This document shows, piece by piece, positions 41,071 through 49,095 of a stretch of DNA of 64,000 bases (within the stretch, counting starts at the first letter, position 1; each line of letters begins with the position of its first letter). Position numbers and translations under genes: made by a program. This DNA is from a virus, in the IMG/VR virus record IMGVR_UViG_3300022908_000001, positions 1 through 64,000 of that record, one strand, 5' to 3'. The notes under the pieces are model-generated. The model made no database searches. It worked only from the letters and a program-made list of their open reading frames with translations, and was not told the origin of the DNA.

Positions 41071-41702
41071 GGCTTTATAAATATAATATTTTCTGCGTTT
41101 ATCAAGCCAATCCCCATCCTATAACCCTTACAGTGCTCAACAAATCTTTGCAGTAGTGCTCTGTCGCTGTTCCATTCAATGCACAACACTTTGCAACCAA
41201 TATCATCTAAATCCATCTGTTTTAGTATGATTTCATCAAAACCTTCAGCGTCAATCGATATAAAATCAAACCGAACCTGCTTATTATATCTTTCGCATAA
41301 ATCATGGTAAAAATCAGTCCACGACTTGATGTATATCGACGTTTTTTTGAACTTTACATCAGGCCAACGTTTGGTTTCTTCGAAATTAACCGTGCTAACC
41401 AGTCCCCTGTCTTCGCCATTTGGTACGTGGGCTTCCGATTCATAAAAATCAGCATCCCCCGTTTTGTCACCAATTCCTAAATTGAATGTGCGGACATTTT
41501 TATTTTTAAGATGTAATTTATGAAGGTCTTTATACGTTTCACCCGGCTCCACCAAAACGGCTGACCAATTATTGTCTATAAGTAATTTTGAATTACTTAA
41601 GTCGATGCCATTATTGCTACCAATTTCGAGCAAATTACCCACATACCCATTGAAATAGTCGAGTACGAAAAGGTCTTCTTTATTTTGAGAATATGTATTC
41701 AT
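41067..41702 (-). CDS. FkbM-family methyltransferase
   Basis: The 211-residue protein starts SQNKEDLFVLDYFNGYVGNL and has the SAM motif LEIGSNNGIDLSNS, then VLVEPGE, and a FDFISIDAEGFDEIILKQ motif that is typical of FkbM methyltransferases. Such enzymes methylate sugars or glycans in O-antigen and capsule pathways. It overlaps neighbours at both ends (ATGA and 23 bases), so it is part of the glycan cassette. Confidence 0.85.
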   Translation of the reverse strand: MNTYSQNKEDLFVLDYFNGYVGNLLEIGSNNGIDLSNSKLLIDNNWSAVLVEPGETYKDLHKLHLKNKNVRTFNLGIGDKTGDADFYESEAHVPNGEDRGLVSTVNFEETKRWPDVKFKKTSIYIKSWTDFYHDLCERYNKQVRFDFISIDAEGFDEIILKQMDLDDIGCKVLCIEWNSDRALLQRFVEHCKGYRMGIGLINAENIIFIKP

Positions 41703-42249
41703 TGTAAATCTGGTTAAATGTTTCCTCTTCTATAAATGGCTTATCAATAACCTTTCGCAATACAGCGGATACGTTCCACCCATCGGTTATATTTCCCATA
41801 GCTGGTTCTTGCTTATTCTCAAGTATTTCATATTCCATAAATGTACTAAGCATTACATAGAAATCGTTGGTAAAATAATGCTGCCCATGCCCCGGCCAAT
41901 TACCTGTCATTGGATTTTCGTGGATCATTATCCCATCAATAACGCAGGCGTTGTGTATATTCTTGAATGGGATATACAGCGAACCGTCTATGTGCTCCAG
42001 TGTTCCTTCGTTGGTTACGATGTCAAACCCTCCGTATGGTTGCAGTTCACGCAAATCACCATACACGCACTTCTGGTGCTCAATTATATCAACCGAGATG
42101 TGTTCGATTGATATAGCTTCAAAGTAATCCTTAGCTATCCATCCATAATGTTCGATATCGTATAGGTTTTGTGCCCCTAATTCCAACATTTTCATGTGTG
42201 GTTTAAGGTAGCGGCTGATACGTTCGAGTGAAAGTGAGGTTATGCCCAT
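41680..42249 (-). CDS. Class I SAM methyltransferase-like protein
   Basis: The 189-residue protein has a SAM-binding MKMLELGAQNLYDIE start and a GGFDIVTNEGTLEHIDGSL motif IV region like Methyltransf_11 enzymes. The middle is shorter than usual for the family. Its gene overlaps the FkbM gene. It probably modifies the same glycan, but substrate is unknown. Confidence 0.65.
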   Translation of the reverse strand: MGITSLSLERISRYLKPHMKMLELGAQNLYDIEHYGWIAKDYFEAISIEHISVDIIEHQKCVYGDLRELQPYGGFDIVTNEGTLEHIDGSLYIPFKNIHNACVIDGIMIHENPMTGNWPGHGQHYFTNDFYVMLSTFMEYEILENKQEPAMGNITDGWNVSAVLRKVIDKPFIEEETFNQIYNEYIFSK

Positions 42250-42251
42250 AT

Positions 42252-42434
42252 TTAGTCAGTTAAATCTTCCTTCATCTTATCGTAGTCATCGCCAATTTCT
42301 TTTAGTTTTTTAAAGGTATATGGCTCATCCTGTTCAGTAATCGACCCTCCTAAAGTGGCTACGTCCTTTACTATAGCTATTGGAGTTTCTATAACATCCA
42401 GTGCCAGTTTTGTTAATTGTCCAAAAAATCCCAT
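42252..42434 (-). CDS. Small conserved-looking phage protein
   Basis: The 60-residue protein (MGFFGQLTKLALDVIETPIA, then an acidic helix ending KMKEDLTD) matches a short amphipathic layout found in many phages without known function. It sits two bases from the methyltransferase gene. Confidence 0.5.
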   Translation of the reverse strand: MGFFGQLTKLALDVIETPIAIVKDVATLGGSITEQDEPYTFKKLKEIGDDYDKMKEDLTD

Positions 42435-42455
42435 AATTATATATTTTAAATTAGT

Positions 42456-43142
42456 CTACCCCTGCGCTTGTATTAAAATAGTTTCATTCTTCCTTTCACT
42501 ACCCGGCGCCGCATACTCCAGCCACTCATCGCCCCGTTTAGCCAAGTGACCCAACCCCATCAGGTAAACCAGCGCACTTGAGTTACTCATATCGTGGCGG
42601 CTACCCTTGCACCGATCATCCGCACTGCATTCCCCATTCGTATTCGTCCAACTTCCCTTGAACATCCCGTCACGCATCGATTTCTCCCACGCGATAAAGA
42701 ATGCCTGCGCTGCGGGATGCGTGAAGTCAAAACCCAGCATCCCCGCATTCCCTATCATACCAACCTTCATTGCTTCATCACGGCTGATACCCCAGTAATT
42801 TAACTGCGCATCAGTGCTCCAAGTCCCTAAGTAGTGGCCCGCTTCCTGGAATATAAAGCCGTCACGTTCAATTGACTCAAATATAGGGGATAAGTCGGCC
42901 ACAGCGAAGCAACTCGAATCCAACCATAACACACTGGTGTAGCCAGCCTCAATAGCATGCTGTATGCATACCACTTTAAACCCGTATGGAACGTTGATGT
43001 GAAGCGGCGAACCTATACTCTCCTCTCCAATAAACCCCAAGAAGTCACCATCGAACCTGCCGACCAATGACTCCTCTAACCGTGCTAAATTCTCACGATA
43101 TCTTCCGGTTCCATTTGCAAAACTTACAATCGCTCTATCCAT
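42456..43142 (-). CDS. Glycosyltransferase-like protein (GT-A)
   Basis: The ATG at 43142 (MDRAIVSFANGTGRYRENLA) overlaps the upstream stop by eight bases and is preferred over an in-frame start at 43199. The 228-residue protein has YTSVLWLDSSCFAVADLSPI, a DxD-like donor site as in galactosyl-type GT-A enzymes, and a NTNGECSADDRCKGSRHDMS stretch with cysteines. It belongs to the glycan cassette. Sugar and acceptor are unknown. Confidence 0.65.
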   Translation of the reverse strand: MDRAIVSFANGTGRYRENLARLEESLVGRFDGDFLGFIGEESIGSPLHINVPYGFKVVCIQHAIEAGYTSVLWLDSSCFAVADLSPIFESIERDGFIFQEAGHYLGTWSTDAQLNYWGISRDEAMKVGMIGNAGMLGFDFTHPAAQAFFIAWEKSMRDGMFKGSWTNTNGECSADDRCKGSRHDMSNSSALVYLMGLGHLAKRGDEWLEYAAPGSERKNETILIQAQG

Positions 43143-43773
43143 TTGGGTTTGTCCACGCTTCGTTGCTTTCGGTCGAAGCCTCCGTTTTATCAATGTCAAA
43201 ATTATATTTGAATAACACCTTGTCGATATGCACCTCCGTAATGGACTCTGTCAGGCATTGCTGTACGAAACTCCAATCCTCGGCGTAGCTTATATCTGCG
43301 AATTTAAATTTCCTGAACTTACCATTCCAAGCACAGTTTGGAAATGGCGGACGCCTGCAATCCAAATACCTTCCGTCCTGCGTATTATGCTCAACATCAC
43401 TGCCCAACCGCTGCGTAACAATGTAGGTGCTCCCGTCAGCATTGCGGCACTCCGCCTTAAAATCTATCACATCAACATCAGAACCAGTAACCTCGTATAT
43501 CTCCTGCAAAGATAGCAATTCGTCATCGTCATGCAGGAAACAGAAGTACTTGCCCCTACTTGCATTCATCAGGTGGTTGCACTTCTCGCCTATACTCATG
43601 ATCTTGTTATCAGTAAGCATCAGTATCTCCACACTCATACCCGAAGACAGTTCAAGCAAACGTTCGTACAACGCAGCAGCCTGCACCAACCTTGAAGGGA
43701 TTGACGGTATCAGTATCGATAACCTTATCTCACTTATATGAGCGAAAATCATAATAGTACATTTGTGGTTCAA
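43135..43773 (-). CDS. Family 2-like glycosyltransferase
   Basis: The 212-residue protein has LSILIPSIPSRLVQAAALYE, a MSIGEKCNHLMNASRGKYF segment and FLHDDDEL, the GT2 donor and metal sites. An ATG at 43752 is an alternative start. It overlaps the tandem glycosyltransferase gene by up to 44 bases. It resembles the second half of that neighbour and may have come from a duplication. Confidence 0.75.
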   Translation of the reverse strand: MNHKCTIMIFAHISEIRLSILIPSIPSRLVQAAALYERLLELSSGMSVEILMLTDNKIMSIGEKCNHLMNASRGKYFCFLHDDDELLSLQEIYEVTGSDVDVIDFKAECRNADGSTYIVTQRLGSDVEHNTQDGRYLDCRRPPFPNCAWNGKFRKFKFADISYAEDWSFVQQCLTESITEVHIDKVLFKYNFDIDKTEASTESNEAWTNPNG

Positions 43774-44932
43774 TCAATACTTCTGTTTTCAATAACGGCA
43801 ACAGCCTGTGCGAGAAATCGGCATCCTCACCATGCGATATTTCCGGGAACCTTACCATAAGCGCCAGTTCCCTGCGCACCGGACTAATGTGGTTTGGCGT
43901 CCTGTATAACACACCATCCTTCTCAAACCAATGACCGTACTCTTTAGATATATACCACTTCCGAAAGTTCCAGCCATCAGTGCTTACCGTACCGTTGATG
44001 CCAATGCAGTCTGGTTTCGACCCGATAGAGGCAAGTATCTGCGCCACGTAATACTCAGGCACTTTATCATCATCATCAACGAAAACAACATACTCTCCCT
44101 TAGCCGCTTCAAGCAGGCTGTTACGCTTCTTGCCTATACAATCGATTTCATCCGAGTCCATCAGTATCTCAACGGCGTAGGTTTTCTGAGCTACTAAAGT
44201 AGCCAGTAGGGGTGCGAGTTGTTGTGCCCGTGATTTGGTTGTGGCAATCAGGATTGATAGCAACACTTCACACGAAGGGTGCCATTCCAAACTTTCGTAT
44301 GAGTTTACCGGGTCAGCAATACCAAACCCTTCCACCAGCCTGCTTTCAAATAACAAACGTCCCTGTTCCTGTGTCAAATCATTCCGCTCGTTTATTTCAT
44401 CCTTCTGCGTTTTTCCAGTTGTGTGGTGCAAATGCGGAAACTCCAGATTAGAATATATCAACCGCCCGGTCATATGCGCAACGGCGGTCAGGTCGGTGTC
44501 TGCGTACAAGTGCTTATAGCCTGGGTGGTAAATATATCCATACCGCTCATACCAAACCCGGTCAACAACCGGAAGTGTTACAAGGGTGGGCTGGATACCG
44601 TCACGGGTTTTTAGGACGAAGTCTGATTTGCCGGATAGTTCAGATAATAATCTTTCATCCCAACCATACTCACCGCAATCAAAATCATCACTAACAACGA
44701 TTAGTATCTCTCCTGTAGCGTGTTTTGCAGCATTATTAATAGCCTCAATGGCTGATTTGTTTGGTAATCTTATAGCTGGCGTGTCTTTAGATATGGTTTC
44801 ATCGTCAGTATCAACGCTCATTAGGTATTGGATATTTTCGGGGTATTTCGCCTTACAAATCCACCTTTTATTTGTAGCGAGCATTTGCTGTGGCCTGCCT
44901 CGGGATGGATGTATTATAGTTATGCTTTTCAT
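43730..44932 (-). CDS. Tandem two-domain glycosyltransferase
   Basis: The start at 44932 (MKSITIIHPSRGRPQQM) forms an ATGA overlap with the upstream stop. The 400-residue protein has two GT-A units. The first has HPSRGRPQQM, LMSVDTDDET and GEILIVVSDDFD. The second has LSILIATTKSRAQQLAPLL, IDCIGKKRNSLLEAAKGEYV and VFVDDDDKVP. Fusion of two transferases suggests sequential addition of two sugars to one acceptor. The second domain is close to the single-domain neighbour at 43135. Confidence 0.8.
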   Translation of the reverse strand: MKSITIIHPSRGRPQQMLATNKRWICKAKYPENIQYLMSVDTDDETISKDTPAIRLPNKSAIEAINNAAKHATGEILIVVSDDFDCGEYGWDERLLSELSGKSDFVLKTRDGIQPTLVTLPVVDRVWYERYGYIYHPGYKHLYADTDLTAVAHMTGRLIYSNLEFPHLHHTTGKTQKDEINERNDLTQEQGRLLFESRLVEGFGIADPVNSYESLEWHPSCEVLLSILIATTKSRAQQLAPLLATLVAQKTYAVEILMDSDEIDCIGKKRNSLLEAAKGEYVVFVDDDDKVPEYYVAQILASIGSKPDCIGINGTVSTDGWNFRKWYISKEYGHWFEKDGVLYRTPNHISPVRRELALMVRFPEISHGEDADFSHRLLPLLKTEVLIEPQMYYYDFRSYK

Positions 44933-45312
44933 TGACTTAGCCATTTCTGTATCTTCTCCGTATTATCCATCAACTCAGCCAGATTCTTATTCGGTAAGGT
45001 AGCGGCTATTTTAGCGGCTTCGAGGCGGGATGGTAGAACCAAAAATCCCTGTTCGTTAAAATCCTTCATAAGTTGTTCGGGTGATTTGCCAATCTTTACA
45101 AGATCGGTATACCTCAATATAGCGCCTGCCTTATCTTCTTTAGGATGAAGCGCGCATGTTTCTTTACATAGCAATATGTTAGGTGCTGTCAACTCAATAC
45201 CCATATCCTGCATAATGCCCTCCAGTTCATTATCTATCAAAACACGTGTGCCACTTTCGTAAACCCTTACCAATCCCTTACTTGATTCTTCGAGTGTGAA
45301 GTTTTCTGTCAT
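44929..45312 (-). CDS. Hypothetical protein at head of glycan cassette
   Basis: The ATG at 45312 (MTENFTLEESSKGLVRVYES) is the first natural start; the frame beyond is open but opens only with TTG. The 127-residue protein is acidic, with two cysteines in LLCKETCALHPKED and a helical C-terminus. No family is recognised. It is co-transcribed with the glycosyltransferases. Confidence 0.5.
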   Translation of the reverse strand: MTENFTLEESSKGLVRVYESGTRVLIDNELEGIMQDMGIELTAPNILLCKETCALHPKEDKAGAILRYTDLVKIGKSPEQLMKDFNEQGFLVLPSRLEAAKIAATLPNKNLAELMDNTEKIQKWLSQ

Positions 45313-45375
45313 AATAATGTAAAAAATACCGGCAACCCAAAATGAGATATTAAGCGCAAACGAAATATTGGACAA

Positions 45376-45567
45376 TCAGGGTGTACCGGTAAAATCTTTA
45401 TGTTGGTCGTCCATTATCGTTTGCTCCCCAAGTATCGGAACAATATTTGGCTTTACCAAATTTGTGAATACTTTTTTCTCCGGCCCCACCGCAACGGGCA
45501 CACGCACTGCCTGCACCCTACCCTTCACGCACGCAGCGGCTTCTTCTAAGAGGACTTTGTAGTTCAT
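45376..45567 (-). CDS. Hypothetical protein, first gene of late block
   Basis: The 63-residue protein (MNYKVLLEEAAACVKGRVQA) is beta/helix mixed with a VPVAVGPEKKVFTNLVKP middle. It lies at the upstream end of the leftward late transcript. Function unknown. Confidence 0.5.
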   Translation of the reverse strand: MNYKVLLEEAAACVKGRVQAVRVPVAVGPEKKVFTNLVKPNIVPILGEQTIMDDQHKDFTGTP

Positions 45568-45821
45568 GGGTGTAAAGATACCACTTAGGTTGTAAAGTTG
45601 GCTTATTTTTGATTTTGGGTGTGTAGATGTGATATGGGTGCAGCCACCTATAGACGGGTGGGGTAGATCCGTGTGTGAAAAGTGCGTTTACTGAACCGGC
45701 GTACCCTCAAATATTTTCAAAAGCATTCCGGATAAAGGATGCTGTTGTGAGGCCGATAGGACATAGGGAAGCTATTCTAACAACTACTTGATAATTATAG
45801 TATTAATACATATATTGTGTT
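45568..45821. other. Divergent intergenic region
   Basis: This 254-base stretch separates the leftward late block from the rightward early block. It holds a rightward promoter at 45788-45818 and a possible hairpin CCACC/GGTGG near 45635-45651. I see no open frame and no clear leftward promoter. Confidence 0.4.
45788..45818 (+). promoter_or_regulatory. Bacteroidetes-type promoter of GIY-YIG gene
   Basis: TTG at 45788-45790, a 20-base spacer, and TATATTGT at 45811-45818 match the -33/-7 promoter class. ATG starts at 45822, so the message may be leaderless. TTAATACATATATT is shared with the promoter before 29916. Confidence 0.6.
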
Positions 45822-46163
45822 ATGAATAGAATAACATCTTGTATCTACATGATACTGTTTGACAACAATATGTGTTATATTGGCAAATCAGATGCACCAT
45901 ATTTAAGATTTTATAAGCATATCTCATTACTAAAATCTAACAGGCATGGTAATAGAATAATGCAACAAGCTTATAATGAAGGTCACTTTAAATCTATTGA
46001 TTTTGCTGTTGTTAGAGAGGTTGATAGAGATGTTGTAAGCGACTGGGAGAAGTTTTATATATTCCTTTATAACAAAACAGCCTATAATATTATGTGCAAT
46101 AGGAATTATAAAAAGACTGGAAAATCTGAAAGATACATGAACAATAAAGTAGAATTAGTATAA
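45822..46163 (+). CDS. GIY-YIG nuclease, intact
   Basis: The 113-residue protein has a CIYMILFDNNMCYIGKSDAP start (GIY-YIG equivalent, Y and Y-I-G present), YLRFYKHISLL, a central arginine region and a DWEKFYIFLYNKTAYNIM end with the conserved Glu. No separate DNA-binding domain is present, so it is a minimal homing or processing nuclease. It has its own promoter and stands between the two transcription blocks. Confidence 0.8.
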   Translation: MNRITSCIYMILFDNNMCYIGKSDAPYLRFYKHISLLKSNRHGNRIMQQAYNEGHFKSIDFAVVREVDRDVVSDWEKFYIFLYNKTAYNIMCNRNYKKTGKSERYMNNKVELV

Positions 46164-46200
46164 CTTTTTGGGAATAAGTATTATAGGCAATAATCAATCT

Positions 46201-46246
46201 CATAAGTTATCTTATGTATACTAAACTTTGTTTACATATACTAAAC
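46201..46246. promoter_or_regulatory. Candidate operator of the wHTH gene
   Basis: A perfect palindrome CATAAG-TTAT-CTTATG (46201-46216) is followed by two copies of TATACTAAAC at 46217-46226 and 46237-46246, 20 bases apart (two helical turns). They lie upstream of the winged-helix gene at 46295 and could bind its product. Confidence 0.45.
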
Positions 46247-46278
46247 CCTCCTACCCTACCCATATTGTGAAAACTGTT

Positions 46279-46286
46279 TATATTTG
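46279..46286 (+). promoter_or_regulatory. -7 promoter element of the wHTH gene
   Basis: TATATTTG fits the -7 consensus. I find no TTG at the expected -33 distance, so an activator may be needed. The ATG is nine bases downstream. Confidence 0.4.
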
Positions 46287-46294
46287 GTAGCTAT

Positions 46295-46663
46295 ATGCCA
46301 GTCAACAACCAACTATTACACACTATTTGCCGCTCAAGGCTAATCGATAGGAACCTGATAGCTAAATATATCCCGCACAAAGCTAATAAGAGGCCGTCAC
46401 GAGCATTAGATGTATTACTGATAGTCTACTGTCACCCAAACAAAACAATGTCTTATATCAAGGCTTTGCAGCATAATAAGAGCGATACAATATCAGATCA
46501 TGTTAATAGCTTGGTTCAGCTTGGTTATTTAAGTAAGAAAAACCGGCAAAGATTTGTCCCGCAAATAAATTGCTGGAAGGGTGAATTTGTTTACAATGTC
46601 ACAAAACACGGTCAAGACGTTCTAAACGCTGTTTTTGGATCAGTTGGAGAGGGGAAATACTGA
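46295..46663 (+). CDS. Winged-helix (MarR-like) DNA-binding regulator
   Basis: The 122-residue protein has LDVLLIVYCHPNKTMSYIKA, an HTH (SDTISDHVNSLVQLGYLSKK) and a wing (KGEFVYNVTKHGQDVL), typical of MarR/PadR-like phage regulators. The palindrome and direct repeats just upstream suggest autoregulation. It lies at the entry of the early plus-strand block. Confidence 0.65.
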   Translation: MPVNNQLLHTICRSRLIDRNLIAKYIPHKANKRPSRALDVLLIVYCHPNKTMSYIKALQHNKSDTISDHVNSLVQLGYLSKKNRQRFVPQINCWKGEFVYNVTKHGQDVLNAVFGSVGEGKY

Positions 46664-46829
46664 GATAGATAACCGTTCGGTTACATAATATCCCTTATTA
46701 AGTATCATTTATTGTAGCCATTTGACTACCTATTGCACCGCGCGTACACGTGAGAGGGGAAAAGTGTGTAATTTTTTCTAACTGATAATCAACGTGTTAT
46801 AAATAAATGTATATTTATTGTATATTTTA

Positions 46830-46861
46830 TTTGTATATATCATATATCTACCTTATACTTG
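46830..46861 (+). promoter_or_regulatory. Bacteroidetes-type promoter of the early block
   Basis: TTTG at 46830-46833, a 20-base spacer and TATACTTG at 46854-46861. A seven-codon frame (MDDELKT) follows at 46872-46895, a possible leader peptide, then the gene at 46900. Its last codons hold CTTAGCAG, which recurs in the palindrome at 47243. Confidence 0.65.
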
Positions 46862-46899
46862 TATTGTCAAATGGATGACGAATTAAAAACTTAGCAGTT

Positions 46900-47229
46900 A
46901 TGAAAGCCTTACCAATCCTAACCACAGTAAACTACAATTTAGCTAACGAATCATACAGCGCAACACGTCACGACATTAATACACGCATTACTTTCCGCGG
47001 CTCTCATTGCGGCTTGCATGGATGTCATATAAATACATTCAGCGATCCACTTTGGTACTTAGGATCATTCACTAAGGCTCAAAGGCTCGAAAACTACACC
47101 AATGGTATGTTAGAGCAACTTGAGCGCCCATTCCATTTTACAGATGAAGAATGGGCTCAATTTGAGCATGATTACGCATCTGAAATACATTCAGAGCGCT
47201 GTCTTGCACGCGAAATGGCAAACTATTAA
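46900..47229 (+). CDS. Hypothetical early protein
   Basis: The 109-residue protein is rich in H, Y, N and T (RGSHCGLHGCHINTFSDPLW) with two cysteines and several histidines that might bind metal, and an acidic helical end. It is the first full gene after a strong promoter. No family is recognised. Confidence 0.55.
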   Translation: MKALPILTTVNYNLANESYSATRHDINTRITFRGSHCGLHGCHINTFSDPLWYLGSFTKAQRLENYTNGMLEQLERPFHFTDEEWAQFEHDYASEIHSERCLAREMANY

Positions 47230-47242
47230 GCAACTCTAAGTT

Positions 47243-47299
47243 CTGCTAAGTCTTAGCAGTCTGCCAGCGCATACCTCACAAGGGTTGCGCTTAAGGCAG
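47243..47299 (+). promoter_or_regulatory. Double hairpin leader before the RHH gene
   Basis: A perfect inverted repeat CTGCTAAG-T-CTTAGCAG (47243-47259) is followed by CTGCC-AGCGC...GCGCT-TAA-GGCAG (47261-47299). Either could bind the RHH protein encoded just downstream or act as an RNA structure. Confidence 0.45.
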
Positions 47300-47316
47300 T
47301 AAAAGACCACAACAAA

Positions 47317-47526
47317 ATGACTAACAACGAAAAAGTACAAAAGAATATTCACCTCACAGACGAGGTAATATCAGGGCTAAAGGATTTATCTTTGAAAGAG
47401 GATAGAACATTGAAGGCCTTTATCGAACGTGAACTAATCGCAATGGCTGCAAAGGGTGTGAGCTACCTCGACCTTTACACCCAATACGAACGCACAGCAC
47501 AAAAGTTGAGGGAGATATTAGAATGA
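47317..47526 (+). CDS. Ribbon-helix-helix-like regulator
   Basis: The 69-residue protein shows the Arc/MetJ pattern: KNIHLTDEVISGLKDLSLKE (strand and helix 1) and RTLKAFIERELIAMA (helix 2). A coil follows. It is preceded by two inverted repeats, a usual operator arrangement. It overlaps the next gene by four bases. Confidence 0.6.
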   Translation: MTNNEKVQKNIHLTDEVISGLKDLSLKEDRTLKAFIERELIAMAAKGVSYLDLYTQYERTAQKLREILE

Positions 47527-47711
47527 GAATAATAGACAACACCCCAAACGGGATAGCAAAAGCTTCGATATTAAAATACCAAGAAGCAGACCGCAAGAGT
47601 AGGGTAATGATGCTGAAATTTGTAAATGAGCAACTAAATTTCTTTTTTCAGTATAATGACGATCAAGTGAAAGCGGCTCATATATTCTTAAAACTAACTA
47701 ACCACATTTAA
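47523..47711 (+). CDS. Small hypothetical protein
   Basis: The 62 residues are mostly helical and charged (QEADRKSRVMMLKFVNEQLN). It overlaps the RHH gene by four bases, so the two are likely translated together. Function unknown. Confidence 0.5.
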   Translation: MRIIDNTPNGIAKASILKYQEADRKSRVMMLKFVNEQLNFFFQYNDDQVKAAHIFLKLTNHI

Positions 47712-47723
47712 AAACATACGAAG

Positions 47724-47981
47724 ATGAAAACAGATTACAACGGGTGGAAAAACCGCCAGACATGGAACGTAGCTTTACACATTGGTAATGATTATAGCCT
47801 ATACAAATCAGCAGTTGAGTTTGTAAAGAATATCGGCGATCAAAACCATAACAAGCTATATATGAAGTTTGTTAAACATATCGGCTTGCGTGGCGAACGC
47901 ACACCTGATAATATTGCATACGATGGCAGCCGCTTAGACTACAAGGCACTGAATGAATTTATGCGTGACATTATTAACTAA
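47724..47981 (+). CDS. Conserved phage/plasmid protein of the 'YNGWKNRQTWNV' type
   Basis: The 85-residue protein starts MKTDYNGWKNRQTWNVALHI with NDYSLYKSA, a motif found in many phages and plasmids (DUF7249-like). Function of the family is unknown to me. It is one gene in the early cluster. Confidence 0.65.
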   Translation: MKTDYNGWKNRQTWNVALHIGNDYSLYKSAVEFVKNIGDQNHNKLYMKFVKHIGLRGERTPDNIAYDGSRLDYKALNEFMRDIIN

Positions 47982-48010
47982 CCCCATCACAACCAAATAA
48001 AAGAGAGATT

Positions 48011-48226
48011 ATGAAAAAGTACATCATCGCACAAGACAAACAGGGTAAGTTTATTGTATTCGCTACCATATCAGACCTTAGGGATGAACTGGACAATATT
48101 AAATCATGGTTAAGTATCAGGGCTGACTCGATAGAAGAGGCGATAGATAGGTTTCCAGAAATTGAGGCTAAGTATGATAAGATCAATAAGGCGGACAGCC
48201 TGAAACATATCATAGACCTGTCTTAA
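48011..48226 (+). CDS. Hypothetical protein
   Basis: The 71-residue protein (MKKYIIAQDKQGKFIVFATI) is mixed strand and helix with an acidic end. It has no recognised family and stands alone with spacing on both sides. Confidence 0.5.
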   Translation: MKKYIIAQDKQGKFIVFATISDLRDELDNIKSWLSIRADSIEEAIDRFPEIEAKYDKINKADSLKHIIDLS

Positions 48227-48270
48227 CCACCGCAGAGTCAGTTAATAAATTATGTAAATAAGAGGAGAAA

Positions 48271-48435
48271 ATGAAAATAAAAAAATCACTATGGCAGCAC
48301 GAAATGGAGTTAGAAACGCTCATTATTGTATATAAAAAAATGATAGAATGCCGGGATGATAAGGAAACGATAGAGAGGCAATGGCAGAAGATTTTAGATA
48401 AACATGAATTTATAAACTTAACTTACACAGCATAA
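48271..48435 (+). CDS. Small helical protein
   Basis: The 54-residue frame (MKIKKSLWQHEMELETLIIV ... TYTA) follows AAGAGGAGAAA, a good ribosome binding site, and its stop overlaps the next start (TAATG). Helical and charged. Function unknown. Confidence 0.5.
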   Translation: MKIKKSLWQHEMELETLIIVYKKMIECRDDKETIERQWQKILDKHEFINLTYTA

Positions 48436-48593
48436 TGAACACACTAACAACACTACAGATCGACCTGCCAACTTTCTTACTAAGCATGGCACTGATCCAG
48501 GCACTCGCACACATCCTCCCCCTTGTTGACTGGAAAGAAGAAACGAGGGATTTGAGGGAATTGTTTACCACAAAATCAATTGAGAAGATATGA
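48435..48593 (+). CDS. Small amphipathic protein
   Basis: The 52-residue frame (MNTLTTLQIDLPTFLLSMAL) has one hydrophobic helix (about 11-30) then a charged end. It overlaps both neighbours. Membrane-associated or toxin-like role is possible, not shown. Confidence 0.45.
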   Translation: MNTLTTLQIDLPTFLLSMALIQALAHILPLVDWKEETRDLRELFTTKSIEKI

Positions 48594-48937
48594 AAACCAA
48601 CGAACTACAAAAACTAAAAGAGCGCCAACTTGCCTACAATGCCAAGTGGAGCGAGGGTAAAAAACTATTAAGGATGTATAACTGTCCTTCATGTAACAAG
48701 CCTAACCAAACTCCAATGCCAACACGAAAAGATGTGTCAGGTAAGGGATATTGGGACAGCTTAACCACTTGTTACGAGTGTGGCGACTGCTACTTTGTGA
48801 TAAAGTATCCGAAGTCATTAATGTTACCTCATGGTAAAATACTGATCAGAACTATAGATGGAGTAGATCACGATGCCGACATTCAGGCAGAGAGCCAACC
48901 TAAATCGAATATCGATAAACTTGTAGATTTGCTATGA
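48590..48937 (+). CDS. Zinc-ribbon protein
   Basis: The 115-residue protein has two cysteine pairs, NCPSCNKPNQ and TCYECGDCYF, about 33 residues apart, which fits one zinc ribbon. The rest is basic N-terminally and acidic at the end. It could bind DNA or RNA polymerase, as short phage zinc-ribbon proteins do. It overlaps both neighbours (ATGA). Confidence 0.6.
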   Translation: MKTNELQKLKERQLAYNAKWSEGKKLLRMYNCPSCNKPNQTPMPTRKDVSGKGYWDSLTTCYECGDCYFVIKYPKSLMLPHGKILIRTIDGVDHDADIQAESQPKSNIDKLVDLL

Positions 48938-49095
48938 AAACATATCAAGCACCTCCGGTCAACAAACCTACACGAAAAGAAATCAAATTCTGGCAGGCAC
49001 AAGACAAATACGGTTGTGCCATTGAGAATAATAATTCAATAGCCATTCTCCGGGCTAAGTACGGAGCAAGTGTAATTTATAAAGCTATAAGATGA
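48934..49095 (+). CDS. Small basic protein
   Basis: The 53-residue frame (MKTYQAPPVNKPTRKEIKFW) is basic and joined by ATGA overlaps to its neighbours. No family is recognised. Confidence 0.5.
   Translation: MKTYQAPPVNKPTRKEIKFWQAQDKYGCAIENNNSIAILRAKYGASVIYKAIR

Noticed and set aside
45568-45821. CRISPR array or phage-encoded guide in the divergent region
   Set aside because: No repeated unit with spacers is present here or anywhere in the window.
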